Shown: positions 16,427 to 25,428 of the stretch, piece after piece
How positions within the stretch are numbered: position 1 is the stretch's first letter
How the letters are laid out: every line of letters starts with the position of its first letter
Assembly: GCA_031269735.1 (NCBI GenBank)
Contig: JAISYS010000003.1
Coordinates: 1-36,042 of the forward strand
From: Candidatus Endomicrobiellum cubanum
GTDB taxonomy: Bacteria; Elusimicrobiota; Endomicrobiia; Endomicrobiales; Endomicrobiaceae
Direction of reading: 5' to 3'
Length of the DNA stretch: 36,042 nt
The notes under the pieces: model-generated
Databases searched by the model: none
What the model was told of the DNA's origin: nothing
The model's input: only the letters and a program-made list of their open reading frames with translations
Program-made: the position numbers and the translations under genes

Positions 16427-16624
16427 ATGCAATCAAGTATTGGTTTGTTAGCAGGTGATATCTGGAAGTATTTGATTGAAAATGGAGATTCTTCTACAAT
16501 AAAAATTAGAGTTAGTTTAGGCATTTCAAATACTATGTTATATTTAGCTTTAGGATGGCTTTCAAGAGAGGATAAAATTAATATTATACCTATGGATTAT
16601 AGTTATAAAATTTCTTTAAAATAG
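16427..16624 (+). CDS. Small winged-helix protein (DUF2582-like)
   Basis: The 65-residue protein resembles the stand-alone winged-helix family DUF2582 (PF10771): AGDIWKYLIENG begins a helix, KIRVSLGISNTMLYLALGWL the recognition region, and EDKINII a beta wing. It has no membrane segment. It starts 11 bp after accB, behind GTGAG, and probably shares the transcript. Members of this family are often found near acyl or biotin genes, but their role is not established. It could regulate transcription or bind a protein. Confidence 0.7.
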   Translation: MQSSIGLLAGDIWKYLIENGDSSTIKIRVSLGISNTMLYLALGWLSREDKINIIPMDYSYKISLK

Positions 16625-16656
16625 TTTCCTCTATGTTTTAAAAAGAGGTCATTTTA

Positions 16657-18780
16657 GTGCCGAAAAGAAAAAAAAATAAATTAAAAGAACAAGAAAGTAT
16701 TAAAGTGAACAGGGAGATGTCAGCCCTGTTTTTTGCTTTATTGTCTTTTTTAAGTACTTATGTTTTTGTTGTTCCAGAAAGGTCTGGAATAATTGGACAT
16801 GCGTTTTTTGTAATTGTTTTTAGTATATTCGGTATGGCTTCATACGCATTATCATTTATATTTTTTTGGTATTTTATTATATACATAAGACAATCTATAA
16901 AAATAAAAGAAAGAATAGATTTTATTTTTGCTGTACTTTCATTAATTTCTTTATCGATATTGTTTGAATCTATGCGATTAGTATTTAAAGTGAGACTTTT
17001 TGGTGGTTGGATAGGTGTAACTTTCTATCCATTTTTTGGTGAAATGTTTGGAGATGCCCTTTCATTTATATTGATTTTTGTTATATTTTTTATAATTAGT
17101 GCTAGTTTTTTAAGAATTTCTATAGTTAGTTTGTTGTACAATTTTGTAAAAAAACTTATAAAAGATATAAAAGCTTCTAAACATACAGAAAGTATATTAC
17201 AAAAGCAAACAATAGAAACTTTTGACCAATTTATAAAACCTAATATTGTAAATAGGAGTGAAAGAGAAGATAAAAAAATTACAGAAATAGATAATAGTGC
17301 TGTTATTAAGCAAGAAAGTCTTAACAGTAAAAGTTTTAACTATAAGTTGCCTCCAGTAGAACTCCTAAAAAACGATGCAACATCGAATTTTTTTACAAGC
17401 AAGGACGATCTTCTTAAAAGAGCAGAACTCCTAAAAAATACTTTACGTGATTTTGGTATTGATGCTGAAATTAAAGATATCATACCAGGGCCTGTAGTAA
17501 CAAGATATGATTTAGTTTTAGCACCTGGTGTAAGAATACAAGTACTTTATAATATAGCAGATAATATTTCTCTTGCTATGAGGACATCATCAATAAGAAT
17601 AGTTCCTATACCTGAAAAAGCTGTTGTTGGTATAGAAGTACCAAATCCTCAAAGTACAGTAGTTGGCCTTAGAGGGATTTTAGAGAGCAGAGCTTTTATA
17701 AATGCTAGTTCCTTACTTTCTTTAGCTTTAGGAAAAACAATGGATGGTATAGGATATGTAACAAATTTAGTGCAAATGCCTCATTTGTTAATTGCTGGAG
17801 CTACAGGTTCTGGAAAGAGTGTAGGAATACACACAATAATATTATCTATTTTATATAAAGCTAGACCAGACGAAGTAAAGTTTTTACTTATAGATCCTAA
17901 ACGTGTAGAAATGCCAATTTATAGAGATATACCTCATCTTTATAATCCCTGCGTTAGTGCAAGTCAAGCAGATATTATAACTAATCCAAGAGAAGCTTCT
18001 GTTGCTTTAAAAAAATTAGTTATAGTGATGGAAGAAAGATATGAAAAATTTGCAAAGCTTATGGTGAGGAATATTGAAGAATACAATTCAAAAATGATAG
18101 AAACTTCTGGAGAAAAAGAATTTTATATAGTTGTTATTATTGATGAGCTTGCAGATTTAATGTTAATAGTCCAAAAAGAAATAGAGGATTCTATACAACG
18201 TTTAGCTCAAATGGCAAGAGCAGTGGGTATACATCTGATTCTTGCAACACAAAGACCATCAGTTAACGTCATAACAGGTGTTATTAAGGCCAATTTTCCA
18301 GCTAGATTATCGTTTCAAACCACATCTAAAATAGATTCTAGAGTAATTTTAGATACGCTTGGAGCTGAAGCTCTTATGGGAAAAGGCGATATGTTATTTT
18401 TACCTCCAGGTGAGGCAAGGCCTACCCGTCTTCAAGGTGCTTTTGTATCTTTACAAGAGGCAGAAAAAATTATTTCTTTTATTAATGCTCAAAATTTTCC
18501 AAAATTTTACGAACCTATAATTACAGAAGTTGATGCTAAGAGTAATGTTGATTTAAATAAAGAAAAAGGATCGGATATAATTTCTGCTTTAAAATTAATA
18601 AATGAGCGAAAGAGAATATCGCAAGATTTATTAAAAGCTAATTTTGGAGGATCTGCTCGAGCTACAAATATATTAAGTATTTTGGAAGTAGAAGGATTTA
18701 TATCAAAGCCAGAGGGTACTAATAAGTGGCATATAGATTTTGATAAAATATCCAAGTATTTAGAGAATGTTGGTAATTAA
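16657..18780 (+). CDS. ftsK: DNA translocase FtsK/SpoIIIE
   Basis: FtsK pumps chromosome ends across the closing septum and activates dimer resolution. The 707-residue protein has four or so N-terminal membrane segments (about 25-165), a short linker, and the motor domain: Walker A GATGSGKS (381-388), Walker B VVIIDELADL (492-501), and ATQRPSVNVITG. A C-terminal gamma winged helix (about 640-700) with INERKRISQDLLKANF would read polar DNA motifs. The linker is much shorter than in E. coli FtsK and close to SpoIIIE length. It starts at GTG behind AAGAGGT; an upstream CCTCT (16628-16632) can pair with that ribosome site. Confidence 0.94.
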   Translation: MPKRKKNKLKEQESIKVNREMSALFFALLSFLSTYVFVVPERSGIIGHAFFVIVFSIFGMASYALSFIFFWYFIIYIRQSIKIKERIDFIFAVLSLISLSILFESMRLVFKVRLFGGWIGVTFYPFFGEMFGDALSFILIFVIFFIISASFLRISIVSLLYNFVKKLIKDIKASKHTESILQKQTIETFDQFIKPNIVNRSEREDKKITEIDNSAVIKQESLNSKSFNYKLPPVELLKNDATSNFFTSKDDLLKRAELLKNTLRDFGIDAEIKDIIPGPVVTRYDLVLAPGVRIQVLYNIADNISLAMRTSSIRIVPIPEKAVVGIEVPNPQSTVVGLRGILESRAFINASSLLSLALGKTMDGIGYVTNLVQMPHLLIAGATGSGKSVGIHTIILSILYKARPDEVKFLLIDPKRVEMPIYRDIPHLYNPCVSASQADIITNPREASVALKKLVIVMEERYEKFAKLMVRNIEEYNSKMIETSGEKEFYIVVIIDELADLMLIVQKEIEDSIQRLAQMARAVGIHLILATQRPSVNVITGVIKANFPARLSFQTTSKIDSRVILDTLGAEALMGKGDMLFLPPGEARPTRLQGAFVSLQEAEKIISFINAQNFPKFYEPIITEVDAKSNVDLNKEKGSDIISALKLINERKRISQDLLKANFGGSARATNILSILEVEGFISKPEGTNKWHIDFDKISKYLENVGN

Positions 18781-18783
18781 AAA

Positions 18784-19440
18784 ATGAAAAAGGGCAACAT
18801 AACTCTAATAAGCTTATTTATGTTTTGTGTCTGTAATATTTTTGCTCAAGATTCAAATGATAGATTAAATCTATTATTTTCAAAAATAGAAAGTGTTTAT
18901 AAATCTATAAATACTTTAAAAATTGACTATACAGAAGATATTCTTTTTGACTCTACTAATGAAAAACAAAAAGTTTCAGGTACTTTGTTTTTTTATAGCC
19001 CAAGTAATATCTATATATCTCACAAAACTCCAAAACAGCAAAAAATTTATATTGACGATAAAAATATAACAATATATAATTTAGAAAATTCTCAGGTTAT
19101 TATTGACAGTTGGCAAAATGTTTTTGATGGAGATTTTTCTGTTGCAACTATTATAAATTTTGGCAATAATTTAGAAAAAATAAAGAAGACAAATGTTATA
19201 AGTATTTCAGGGGAAAACGAAAAGTATATAATTTTAAAAGCTGTCCCCATAAAAAGAAAAGATTTGGTCGTAGAAATATATATTTCTAAAACTACTATGT
19301 ATCCTGTAAAAGCTATTTTACGATCTTCTCTTGTAAGAGTAGAGACGATATTTGAAAGTTATGTAGTCAATCCTATTCTAGATAAGAAAAACTTTAAATT
19401 AAATGTCTCAAATGATGTCGAAGTAATAAGACTTAATTAG
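18784..19440 (+). CDS. lolA: LolA-like outer-membrane lipoprotein carrier
   Basis: LolA ferries lipoproteins through the periplasm to the outer membrane. The 218-residue protein has a signal peptide (1-21, ending NIFAQ), then the LolA-type start INTLKIDYTEDI, and beta strands with GTLFFYSPSNIYI and KQQKIYIDDKNITIYN. It starts 3 bp after ftsK; ftsK-lolA adjacency is common in bacteria. The protein family also contains DUF-type relatives, so exact function is likely but not certain. Confidence 0.82.
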   Translation: MKKGNITLISLFMFCVCNIFAQDSNDRLNLLFSKIESVYKSINTLKIDYTEDILFDSTNEKQKVSGTLFFYSPSNIYISHKTPKQQKIYIDDKNITIYNLENSQVIIDSWQNVFDGDFSVATIINFGNNLEKIKKTNVISISGENEKYIILKAVPIKRKDLVVEIYISKTTMYPVKAILRSSLVRVETIFESYVVNPILDKKNFKLNVSNDVEVIRLN

Positions 19441-19448
19441 GAGATATA

Positions 19449-20246
19449 ATGAAAGAAATAGGGAAAATGCTTAAAGAAAAAAGAGAGAAGTTAAATTTGT
19501 CTTTATCTGATGCACATAAAGCTACAAAAGTTCAAGAGAAGTATCTAAAAGCAATTGAAGGTGGCGATACTACTATTTTTTTTGCAGACGTATACTACAA
19601 AAGTTTTGTAAGGTCTTATTCAAAATTTCTTGGATTTGAACCTGAAGAAATAATAAACATGATAAATCTTAAGAATAAAGAGAGAGCTTTAAAAGAAGAT
19701 CCTGAAAGTAAAAGTATAAAAAAAGGTAATTGTAAAAATCAAAGTGATATAAAGAAATTGTTGATAATTTTAGGTATAGTAATCGCTGTTATTTTAAGTA
19801 TTTTTATTTTGACTTTTGGTGGAAAGGTTATAAAAGAAGCTGAAAATTCTCATGATGAGAGTTATCAAGAATTATCTTCAAAGCAAGCTGAAAATGATAC
19901 TCTGGAAGAAAGTGCTAATAGTAATGCCAATAATGAAGAAGAAAATGTGTTAGATAAACAAGAATCTGATATTGTATTAGTAGAACATGAACAGCAAGCG
20001 ACACCGTTAAATAAACAAGAAGTTGAACTTGTAGCAAAAGATACTGTCTGGATTAGATTAGACAAAGATGGGAAAACTGTTTATGAGGGGAATTTAGGTA
20101 AGGGTCAAAGAAAAGTATGGAAAGCTGATAAAAGTTTTATATTAAAAGTAGGTTATGCTCCAGGGCTTAGAGTTTTCTTCAATGGAAAAGAAGTTGACAT
20201 TACTAAAAATGCAGTTCAAGATGTCAATACAATTATTTTAGAGTAA
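19449..20246 (+). CDS. rodZ: RodZ-like cell-shape protein
   Basis: RodZ links the MreB cytoskeleton to the elongation machinery. The 265-residue protein has a cytoplasmic HTH domain (about 1-65, with LKEKREKLNLSLSDAH and VQEKYLKAIE), a basic stretch, one membrane helix (about 97-119), an acidic low-complexity linker (125-190) and a C-terminal periplasmic DUF4115 beta domain (about 195-265) with VWIRLDKDGKTVYEGNL. The architecture is the hallmark of RodZ. GGAG precedes the ATG, 8 bp after lolA. Confidence 0.88.
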   Translation: MKEIGKMLKEKREKLNLSLSDAHKATKVQEKYLKAIEGGDTTIFFADVYYKSFVRSYSKFLGFEPEEIINMINLKNKERALKEDPESKSIKKGNCKNQSDIKKLLIILGIVIAVILSIFILTFGGKVIKEAENSHDESYQELSSKQAENDTLEESANSNANNEEENVLDKQESDIVLVEHEQQATPLNKQEVELVAKDTVWIRLDKDGKTVYEGNLGKGQRKVWKADKSFILKVGYAPGLRVFFNGKEVDITKNAVQDVNTIILE

Positions 20247-20285
20247 ATAGTTTAAGATAGTTGTCTTTAATAAAGGTAAGAGTTT

Positions 20286-21590
20286 ATGCAAAAAATAGCT
20301 GTAATTGTTTTAGGTTGTCCAAAGAATGTTGTAGAAGTTGAATACTTACTGGGGATTCTAAATAGTAAAGGTTTTAAAATAACTAATGATGTTTATGATG
20401 CAGACATTGCAATAATACATACTTGTTCTTTTATAAAAGAAGCGAAAAAAGAATCAGAAGAAGCAATATACAACATTTTAAATATAAAAAAGACAACTAA
20501 TTTATTAGTTTATGTTTCTGGTTGTTTACCACAACTGTTACAAGATAAAATATTGAAACTATTCCCTGATATAGATGGTTTTGTTGGTACTGGGACATTA
20601 AAAAAAATACCTGAGTTAATTCTAAATAAAAAATTTGATAAAGGCCTTTTACCTCCAGGTGGACTTAATAATTCAAAATTTAGAATCCTTTCGTCTAATG
20701 TACCTTCAACATATTTAAAAATTGCTGAAGGTTGCCAGCATAGATGTAGTTTTTGCATAATTCCTTCTTTGAGGGGAAATTATGAAAGCAGAACAATAGA
20801 TTCTTTAGTTACTGAAGCTAAAGCTTTAGTTGAGCATGGTGTTAAAGAACTTATTTTGATAGCTCAAGATACAACAAGTTATGGTAAAGATATTTATGGA
20901 ACTTTTGTTTTAGATAAGCTACTTGCAAAACTTGCAAAGATTGATAACTTAAAATGGATTCGTTTGTTATATGCATACCCATCTAGTATAACTGACAATC
21001 TTCTTGACGTATTTAATGAATATAAAAATATATGTAATTATATTGATATTCCCATACAGCATATTAGTAAAAGTATTTTGTCGAGTATGAAAAGGCCATT
21101 AAATACAGCAAAAATTATAGAAAAAATAAAAACAAAATTGCCAGAAGTTGTTTTAAGGACTTCTATAATAACAGGTTTTCCTGGTGAGACAAAAAAAGAT
21201 ATTAGTGAATTAATTTCTTTTTTAAATAAAGGTGTTTTTCAATATGTTGGAGTTTTTGAGTATTCTAATCAAAAAGAATCTGAATCTTCAAAATTAAAAA
21301 AACAAATAAAAAATTCTGTTGCAAAACAAAGAAAAATAGAGATAGAAAATACACAATATGAAATTTTTAAGTCAAAAATTGCTAAAATATTACATACTAA
21401 AATAGATATTTTAGTTGAAAAATGCACAAAAGAAGTTGGTAAATACTGCATTGTAGCAAGAAGTTATTTTCAATCACCAGAAATTGACGGGAATATAGTA
21501 TTAAAACAAGATAAACCTTTACAAATCGGGAAATTTTATACTTCTACGGTAACAGGATTAATAGGATACGATATAAGTGCAAAGATTTGA
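20286..21590 (+). CDS. rimO: Ribosomal protein S12 methylthiotransferase
   Basis: RimO adds a methylthio group to an aspartate of S12 using radical SAM chemistry. Three N-terminal cysteines of the UPF0004 domain are present (C11 in LGCPKN, C47 in HTCSF, C80 in SGCLPQ), followed by the radical SAM motif C150-x3-C154-x2-C157 and a C-terminal TRAM domain. Length is 434 residues. GCPKN and the segment SFCIIPSLRG favour RimO over the tRNA enzyme MiaB. It starts behind AAAGG. Confidence 0.93.
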   Translation: MQKIAVIVLGCPKNVVEVEYLLGILNSKGFKITNDVYDADIAIIHTCSFIKEAKKESEEAIYNILNIKKTTNLLVYVSGCLPQLLQDKILKLFPDIDGFVGTGTLKKIPELILNKKFDKGLLPPGGLNNSKFRILSSNVPSTYLKIAEGCQHRCSFCIIPSLRGNYESRTIDSLVTEAKALVEHGVKELILIAQDTTSYGKDIYGTFVLDKLLAKLAKIDNLKWIRLLYAYPSSITDNLLDVFNEYKNICNYIDIPIQHISKSILSSMKRPLNTAKIIEKIKTKLPEVVLRTSIITGFPGETKKDISELISFLNKGVFQYVGVFEYSNQKESESSKLKKQIKNSVAKQRKIEIENTQYEIFKSKIAKILHTKIDILVEKCTKEVGKYCIVARSYFQSPEIDGNIVLKQDKPLQIGKFYTSTVTGLIGYDISAKI

Positions 21591-21610
21591 ATTGTTTTTA
21601 GGGGAAATTT

Positions 21611-22213
21611 ATGAATTTAGCAAACAAACTTACGCTAGCAAGAATATGCATTGTTCCTTTATATATTTTGTTAATGGAGTTAGGTGGTTTTATTGGTACA
21701 ACTTTAGCGTTATTTTTATTTACCCTTGCTTCTATTACAGATTTTTTTGATGGTAAAATTGCTAGGAGGAATAAAACTGTAACTTCTTTAGGTATATTTT
21801 TAGATCCGTTAGCAGATAAAATGCTAATTTCTACATCTTTTATTTGTTTTACTAGTATTCCATTTTTAAGGGTCCCAGCATGGATGGTTGTTGCAATAAT
21901 AGCAAGAGAATACTTAATTACAGGACTTCGTTCCATAGCAGCCTATAAAAATATAATGATTCCAGCTGATAAGACAGGAAAATTTAAAACTACTTTTCAA
22001 ATTGTAGCTATTTTATTAATAAGTGTAATTCTAATACTAAATGAATATTTTATAGCTAATCCAACTTCTGTTTATTTAAATAAATATTTTTTGCAATATG
22101 CTAATTTTGTAAACAAAATTCCATTTTGGATAACTTTTACGGTAGTTGTTTTTACTGTAACTTCTGGATTAAATTATATGCGTAAATATAGAGGTTTATT
22201 AAATGAAAAATAA
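21611..22213 (+). CDS. pgsA: CDP-diacylglycerol-glycerol-3-phosphate 3-phosphatidyltransferase
   Basis: PgsA makes phosphatidylglycerophosphate in the inner membrane. The complete CDP-alcohol phosphotransferase signature is visible: D44, D47, G48, A51, R52, G61, D65 and D69. The 200-residue protein has several membrane helices. TAGGGG precedes the ATG. It overlaps the next gene, pgpA, by 11 bp, and the two catalyse consecutive steps. Confidence 0.94.
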   Translation: MNLANKLTLARICIVPLYILLMELGGFIGTTLALFLFTLASITDFFDGKIARRNKTVTSLGIFLDPLADKMLISTSFICFTSIPFLRVPAWMVVAIIAREYLITGLRSIAAYKNIMIPADKTGKFKTTFQIVAILLISVILILNEYFIANPTSVYLNKYFLQYANFVNKIPFWITFTVVVFTVTSGLNYMRKYRGLLNEK

Positions 22214-22652
22214 AATCGTATTGTTTTTATCTTCTGTATTTGGTGTAGGTTATGTAAAGCTTGCTCCAGGCACATTTGGAACATTGGCAGGGCTTGTTAT
22301 TTGGGCTTTGTATGCTCCTGCTCAATATAATTTACAACTTTATTGGATAATATCAATTTTGGTTATTTCTATAGTGAGTTCCTCTTTAGCAGAGCAGATT
22401 TACGATGTAAAGGATGATAAGAGGATAGTTATTGATGAGGTTGCTGGCATTTGGTTTACTTTAGCGTTTCTTCCAAAGACTTTTGTGTTTTTATTTTTTG
22501 GTTTTGTTTTATTTAGATTTTTTGATATTAAAAAACCATGGATTATAGTTAAAATGGAAAATTTAAGAGGAGGGTTAGGTATTACAGCAGATGATGTAGT
22601 GGCTGGTATATTTGCAAACTTTATATTACAGATTATAAATTGGTATTTCTAA
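22203..22652 (+). CDS. pgpA: Phosphatidylglycerophosphatase A
   Basis: PgpA removes the phosphate from phosphatidylglycerophosphate to yield phosphatidylglycerol. The 149-residue membrane protein has GYVKLAPGTFGTLAGL near the N-terminus, the metal-binding VIDEVAGIW and a late GGLGITADDVVAGI segment, all family marks. Its overlap with pgsA suggests coupled translation. Confidence 0.92.
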   Translation: MKNKIVLFLSSVFGVGYVKLAPGTFGTLAGLVIWALYAPAQYNLQLYWIISILVISIVSSSLAEQIYDVKDDKRIVIDEVAGIWFTLAFLPKTFVFLFFGFVLFRFFDIKKPWIIVKMENLRGGLGITADDVVAGIFANFILQIINWYF

Positions 22653-22759
22653 AAGCTTGACGTATATTCTTATAGCACCATTTATATTTGATTTTGTATA
22701 GTAGCAATATGGATAATAATTAAGAATATGTTGTTTCCATTGTTGCATGGGAGAATGTA

Positions 22760-23386
22760 GTGATAAAGATAAAAAAAATAATATCTGGTATTTTAGAAGT
22801 AAATTGTTACATAATTTACGATTCTGATACTTTACATGCTGTTATTGTTGATCCTGGCCAAGATGGCAATAAAGTAATTAATGAAATAGAAAAAAATTCT
22901 CTTGTACCTGAAATGCTCATTAATACTCATGGCCATTATGATCATGTACTTTCAGATGATCAAATACGTTTAAGATTTAGTATTCCTTTAGCAATTGCTA
23001 AAGAAGATTCTTATATGCTTACTGATGCAAATAAAAACTGTTCTTCTTTAGTTGCTATACCTACAACTGTGAAAAATGCTGAAATTTTTTTAGAAGATAA
23101 TCAAGAGATAAAGCTTTCGTTTACATCCTTTAAGACTATAAGTACTCCTGGCCATACAAAAGGGGGAATATGTCTTTTATTTGATGGTTTTTTACTGACA
23201 GGAGATACTCTTTTTGCTGGTACTATAGGGAGAACTGATCTTGGTGGGGGAGATTATCAAGAAATGCTTAATTCTCTAAAGAGGTTAAAAGAATTAAATC
23301 CGTCTCTTATAATTTATCCTGGTCATGGTAGTATAAGTACCCTGGCAAATGAACTTAAACATAATCCATATATTGCAAGTTTATAA
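22760..23386 (+). CDS. Metallo-beta-lactamase-fold hydrolase (glyoxalase II-like)
   Basis: This is a single-domain MBL hydrolase of 208 residues. Metal ligands: THGHYDH (H57, H59, D61, H62), TPGHTKGG, TGDTLFAG and PGHGSIST. It resembles YcbL-type thioesterases such as type II glyoxalase II, but the substrate cannot be read from sequence. The start is GTG 22760 behind GGGAGA. The 107-bp gap upstream has TTGACG at 22657 without a good -10 at standard spacing, so a promoter here is uncertain. Pal follows after 22 bp. Confidence 0.85.
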   Translation: MIKIKKIISGILEVNCYIIYDSDTLHAVIVDPGQDGNKVINEIEKNSLVPEMLINTHGHYDHVLSDDQIRLRFSIPLAIAKEDSYMLTDANKNCSSLVAIPTTVKNAEIFLEDNQEIKLSFTSFKTISTPGHTKGGICLLFDGFLLTGDTLFAGTIGRTDLGGGDYQEMLNSLKRLKELNPSLIIYPGHGSISTLANELKHNPYIASL

Positions 23387-23408
23387 TTTATTAAAACAAG
23401 GAGATCTA

Positions 23409-23909
23409 ATGAAGAACATTTTGTTGTCCATTCTTTTGTTAGTAGTTCTATTTTCAATAGGGTGTAAAAGGCAGGACATAAAACCTAACAATAATGATCA
23501 AGAAAATACTATTGAAACTGTTTCTTTTAGTGATGAACCATCAATAAGAGTTGATAGTGAAAGTGAAGAAGAGCTTAAAACAGTATATTTTGCTTTTGAT
23601 AAAAGTGAACTAACTCAAGACTCTTTGGAAACTTTAAAAGAAAATGCTGCTTATCTAATAAGAAATAACAGGTCTAATGTTGTAGTAGAAGGCCATACAG
23701 ACAATAGAGGAACGATAGAATATAATTTATCTTTAGGGCAGCGTAGAGCATTGAAAGTAAAAGAGTATTATGTGCAACTTGGAATTCTACCAAATAGAAT
23801 AGCTACAATTTCTTATGGAAAAGAAAAACCAGTTGATCTTGAAAATAATGAGGTTGCTTGGTTGAGAAATAGAAGGGCTGTAACAAAAGTTTTAGAGAGT
23901 AAAAGATAA
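23409..23909 (+). CDS. pal: Peptidoglycan-associated lipoprotein
   Basis: Pal anchors the outer membrane to peptidoglycan and works with TolB. The 166-residue protein has a lipoprotein signal with cysteine C19 (LVVLFSIGC), a short acidic linker, and an OmpA-like domain (about 55-166) with VYFAFDKSELT, VEGHTDNRGT and NLSLGQRRALKV. I start it at ATG 23409 behind AAGGAG; an in-frame start at 23349 would bury the signal peptide. Its last base is the first base of the next gene (TAATG). Confidence 0.94.
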   Translation: MKNILLSILLLVVLFSIGCKRQDIKPNNNDQENTIETVSFSDEPSIRVDSESEEELKTVYFAFDKSELTQDSLETLKENAAYLIRNNRSNVVVEGHTDNRGTIEYNLSLGQRRALKVKEYYVQLGILPNRIATISYGKEKPVDLENNEVAWLRNRRAVTKVLESKR

Positions 23910-24598
23910 TGAAATATTTAGTTGGAATTTTTTTATTATTTGGCCTATTTTTTTATAGCTGTGCAACTTATTCGTTAAAATCTAAAGATATTATAAGCCT
24001 TAAAGAAGATGTATCTCAATTGCAAATAGAAGATAGAGAACTCAAACAAAATCATGCTGATTTGTATGCTAAAGTGGATTCTTATTCCAATCTAATAGAT
24101 ACTCTTAATGCGAGTGTTTTGGAGCTGCAAAATAAAATCTCTTTTTTAAGTCAAATTATAAATGATCTAGAAACAAATTTAGATCAAACAAAGTCTGGGA
24201 ATACTTTAATTCCATCTTCTTTATATCAAAGAGCATATGCTGATTATTTAACTGGTAAATTTGAACTTGCCTATTCTAATTTTAAGTCTTTTATAGAAAA
24301 ATATCCTAGCGCAGAACTTGCTGCCCAAGCTCAGTTTTATATGGGAGAATGCTTATATTCTCGTAATATGTATGTTGAAGCTATAGATGAATATAAAAAA
24401 GTTGAACAGAATTATAAAAAATCTAATTTTGTAGTAACCTCAAGACTTAAAATAGCTTTGTGCTATGAAAAAATTTCTGAACGTACTTCTGCTGTGAAAA
24501 TATTTACATCTATAATTAGAGATTTTCCAAAAAGTCAAGAGGCTGTAACTTCTAAGGAGAAATTGAAAAAGTTTGATCATAATGCTCAAGAAAAATAG
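23909..24598 (+). CDS. CpoB/YbgF-like lipoprotein with TPR domain
   Basis: CpoB coordinates Tol-Pal with peptidoglycan synthesis. This 229-residue protein has a lipoprotein-like N-terminus (FFYSC, C18), a coiled coil (about 28-92, LKEDVSQLQIEDRELKQ), and tetratricopeptide repeats (about 105-220) starting YQRAYADYLTGKFELAYSNF, the typical YbgF/CpoB pattern. E. coli CpoB is periplasmic, not a lipoprotein; the cysteine here suggests membrane anchoring. It sits between pal and tolA. Confidence 0.85.
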   Translation: MKYLVGIFLLFGLFFYSCATYSLKSKDIISLKEDVSQLQIEDRELKQNHADLYAKVDSYSNLIDTLNASVLELQNKISFLSQIINDLETNLDQTKSGNTLIPSSLYQRAYADYLTGKFELAYSNFKSFIEKYPSAELAAQAQFYMGECLYSRNMYVEAIDEYKKVEQNYKKSNFVVTSRLKIALCYEKISERTSAVKIFTSIIRDFPKSQEAVTSKEKLKKFDHNAQEK

Positions 24599-25394
24599 AT
24601 TTTTTTCGTGCCTGCTAATTTCTTCCATACTACATGCGATTATTTTATGTTTTGTGTGGAGTATTGTTAAGAAGGATATTTATATATCTACTCCAATAGA
24701 GGTTGTTTTTTACTCTGAGTCAAGACAAATATCAGACCAATTTTTTGATACAACCAGTAGACATGAAGAAGAAGAAATTAAAAATCCTTCTCTTGATAAA
24801 AATAATTTTGAGTCTCCTGGAGAAAAAGAAGAGATTGTAAAAGATGCTGTTATTGATAAAGATATTGTTACCATAGATAAAAAAGAGAAAATAAAAAAAA
24901 TATCTGTTAAGAAAAATCTACAGAAACAAGCAAAAAATGGAAAAAAACTTTCAGATAATAAGGTGCCCAAAAAAGATGGAGTTAAATCGATTAGACAAAC
25001 ATCAGATGCCACTGGTATTGGCAATAACTCTAATATACAAACGCATAATGCTCAAGACAATGATTCTTCCAAGTTTGGGATAGGTTCTCAATATGAGAGT
25101 CTCGCTTTTGAGGATAAAAATTTTAAATTTTCTTATTACGCAAGCCAAATTGTTAGTAAAATTAAAAGAAGTTGGAGCTGGTCACTAAGCTATAGCAAAT
25201 TAAAAGCCATAATCTACTTTAAAATACATCGAGATGGATCAGTTTCTGGTGTTTCGGTTAAAAAATCATCAAAAAATAGCGAGTATGATAAATTTGCAAT
25301 AGATACAATAATTAGAGCTTCTCCTTTTCCTCAATTACCAGATGGATATAATGAGGATTTTCTTGGAGTATATTTTGAATTCGTAGCCAACTGA
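24582..25394 (+). CDS. TolA/TonB-like energy-transducing protein
   Basis: TonB and TolA use inner-membrane proton energy to act on the outer membrane. The 270-residue protein has an N-terminal membrane anchor (about 6-27), a charged Lys/Glu/Asp-rich linker (about 45-150) and a C-terminal TonB/TolA domain (about 180-270) with YASQIVSKIKRSWSWS and FKIHRDGSVSGVSV. Position between cpoB and tolB argues for TolA. The linker is much shorter than that of E. coli TolA. ATG 24582 or TTG 24573 could start it; both lie inside the cpoB end and AAGGAG is farther than usual from the ATG. Confidence 0.78.
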   Translation: MLKKNRFFSCLLISSILHAIILCFVWSIVKKDIYISTPIEVVFYSESRQISDQFFDTTSRHEEEEIKNPSLDKNNFESPGEKEEIVKDAVIDKDIVTIDKKEKIKKISVKKNLQKQAKNGKKLSDNKVPKKDGVKSIRQTSDATGIGNNSNIQTHNAQDNDSSKFGIGSQYESLAFEDKNFKFSYYASQIVSKIKRSWSWSLSYSKLKAIIYFKIHRDGSVSGVSVKKSSKNSEYDKFAIDTIIRASPFPQLPDGYNEDFLGVYFEFVAN

Positions 25395-25428
25395 TTGTTT
25401 TAGTTGGCACTAGGAGCAGAAACTAGCT

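Noticed and set aside
16628-16648. CCTCT/AGAGG hairpin masking the ftsK ribosome site as a regulatory switch
   Set aside because: Only 5 bp of pairing across an 11-nt loop; too weak to claim.
23349-23408. Earlier in-frame start for pal
   Set aside because: It would overlap the MBL gene and hide the lipoprotein signal; ATG 23409 follows AAGGAG directly.
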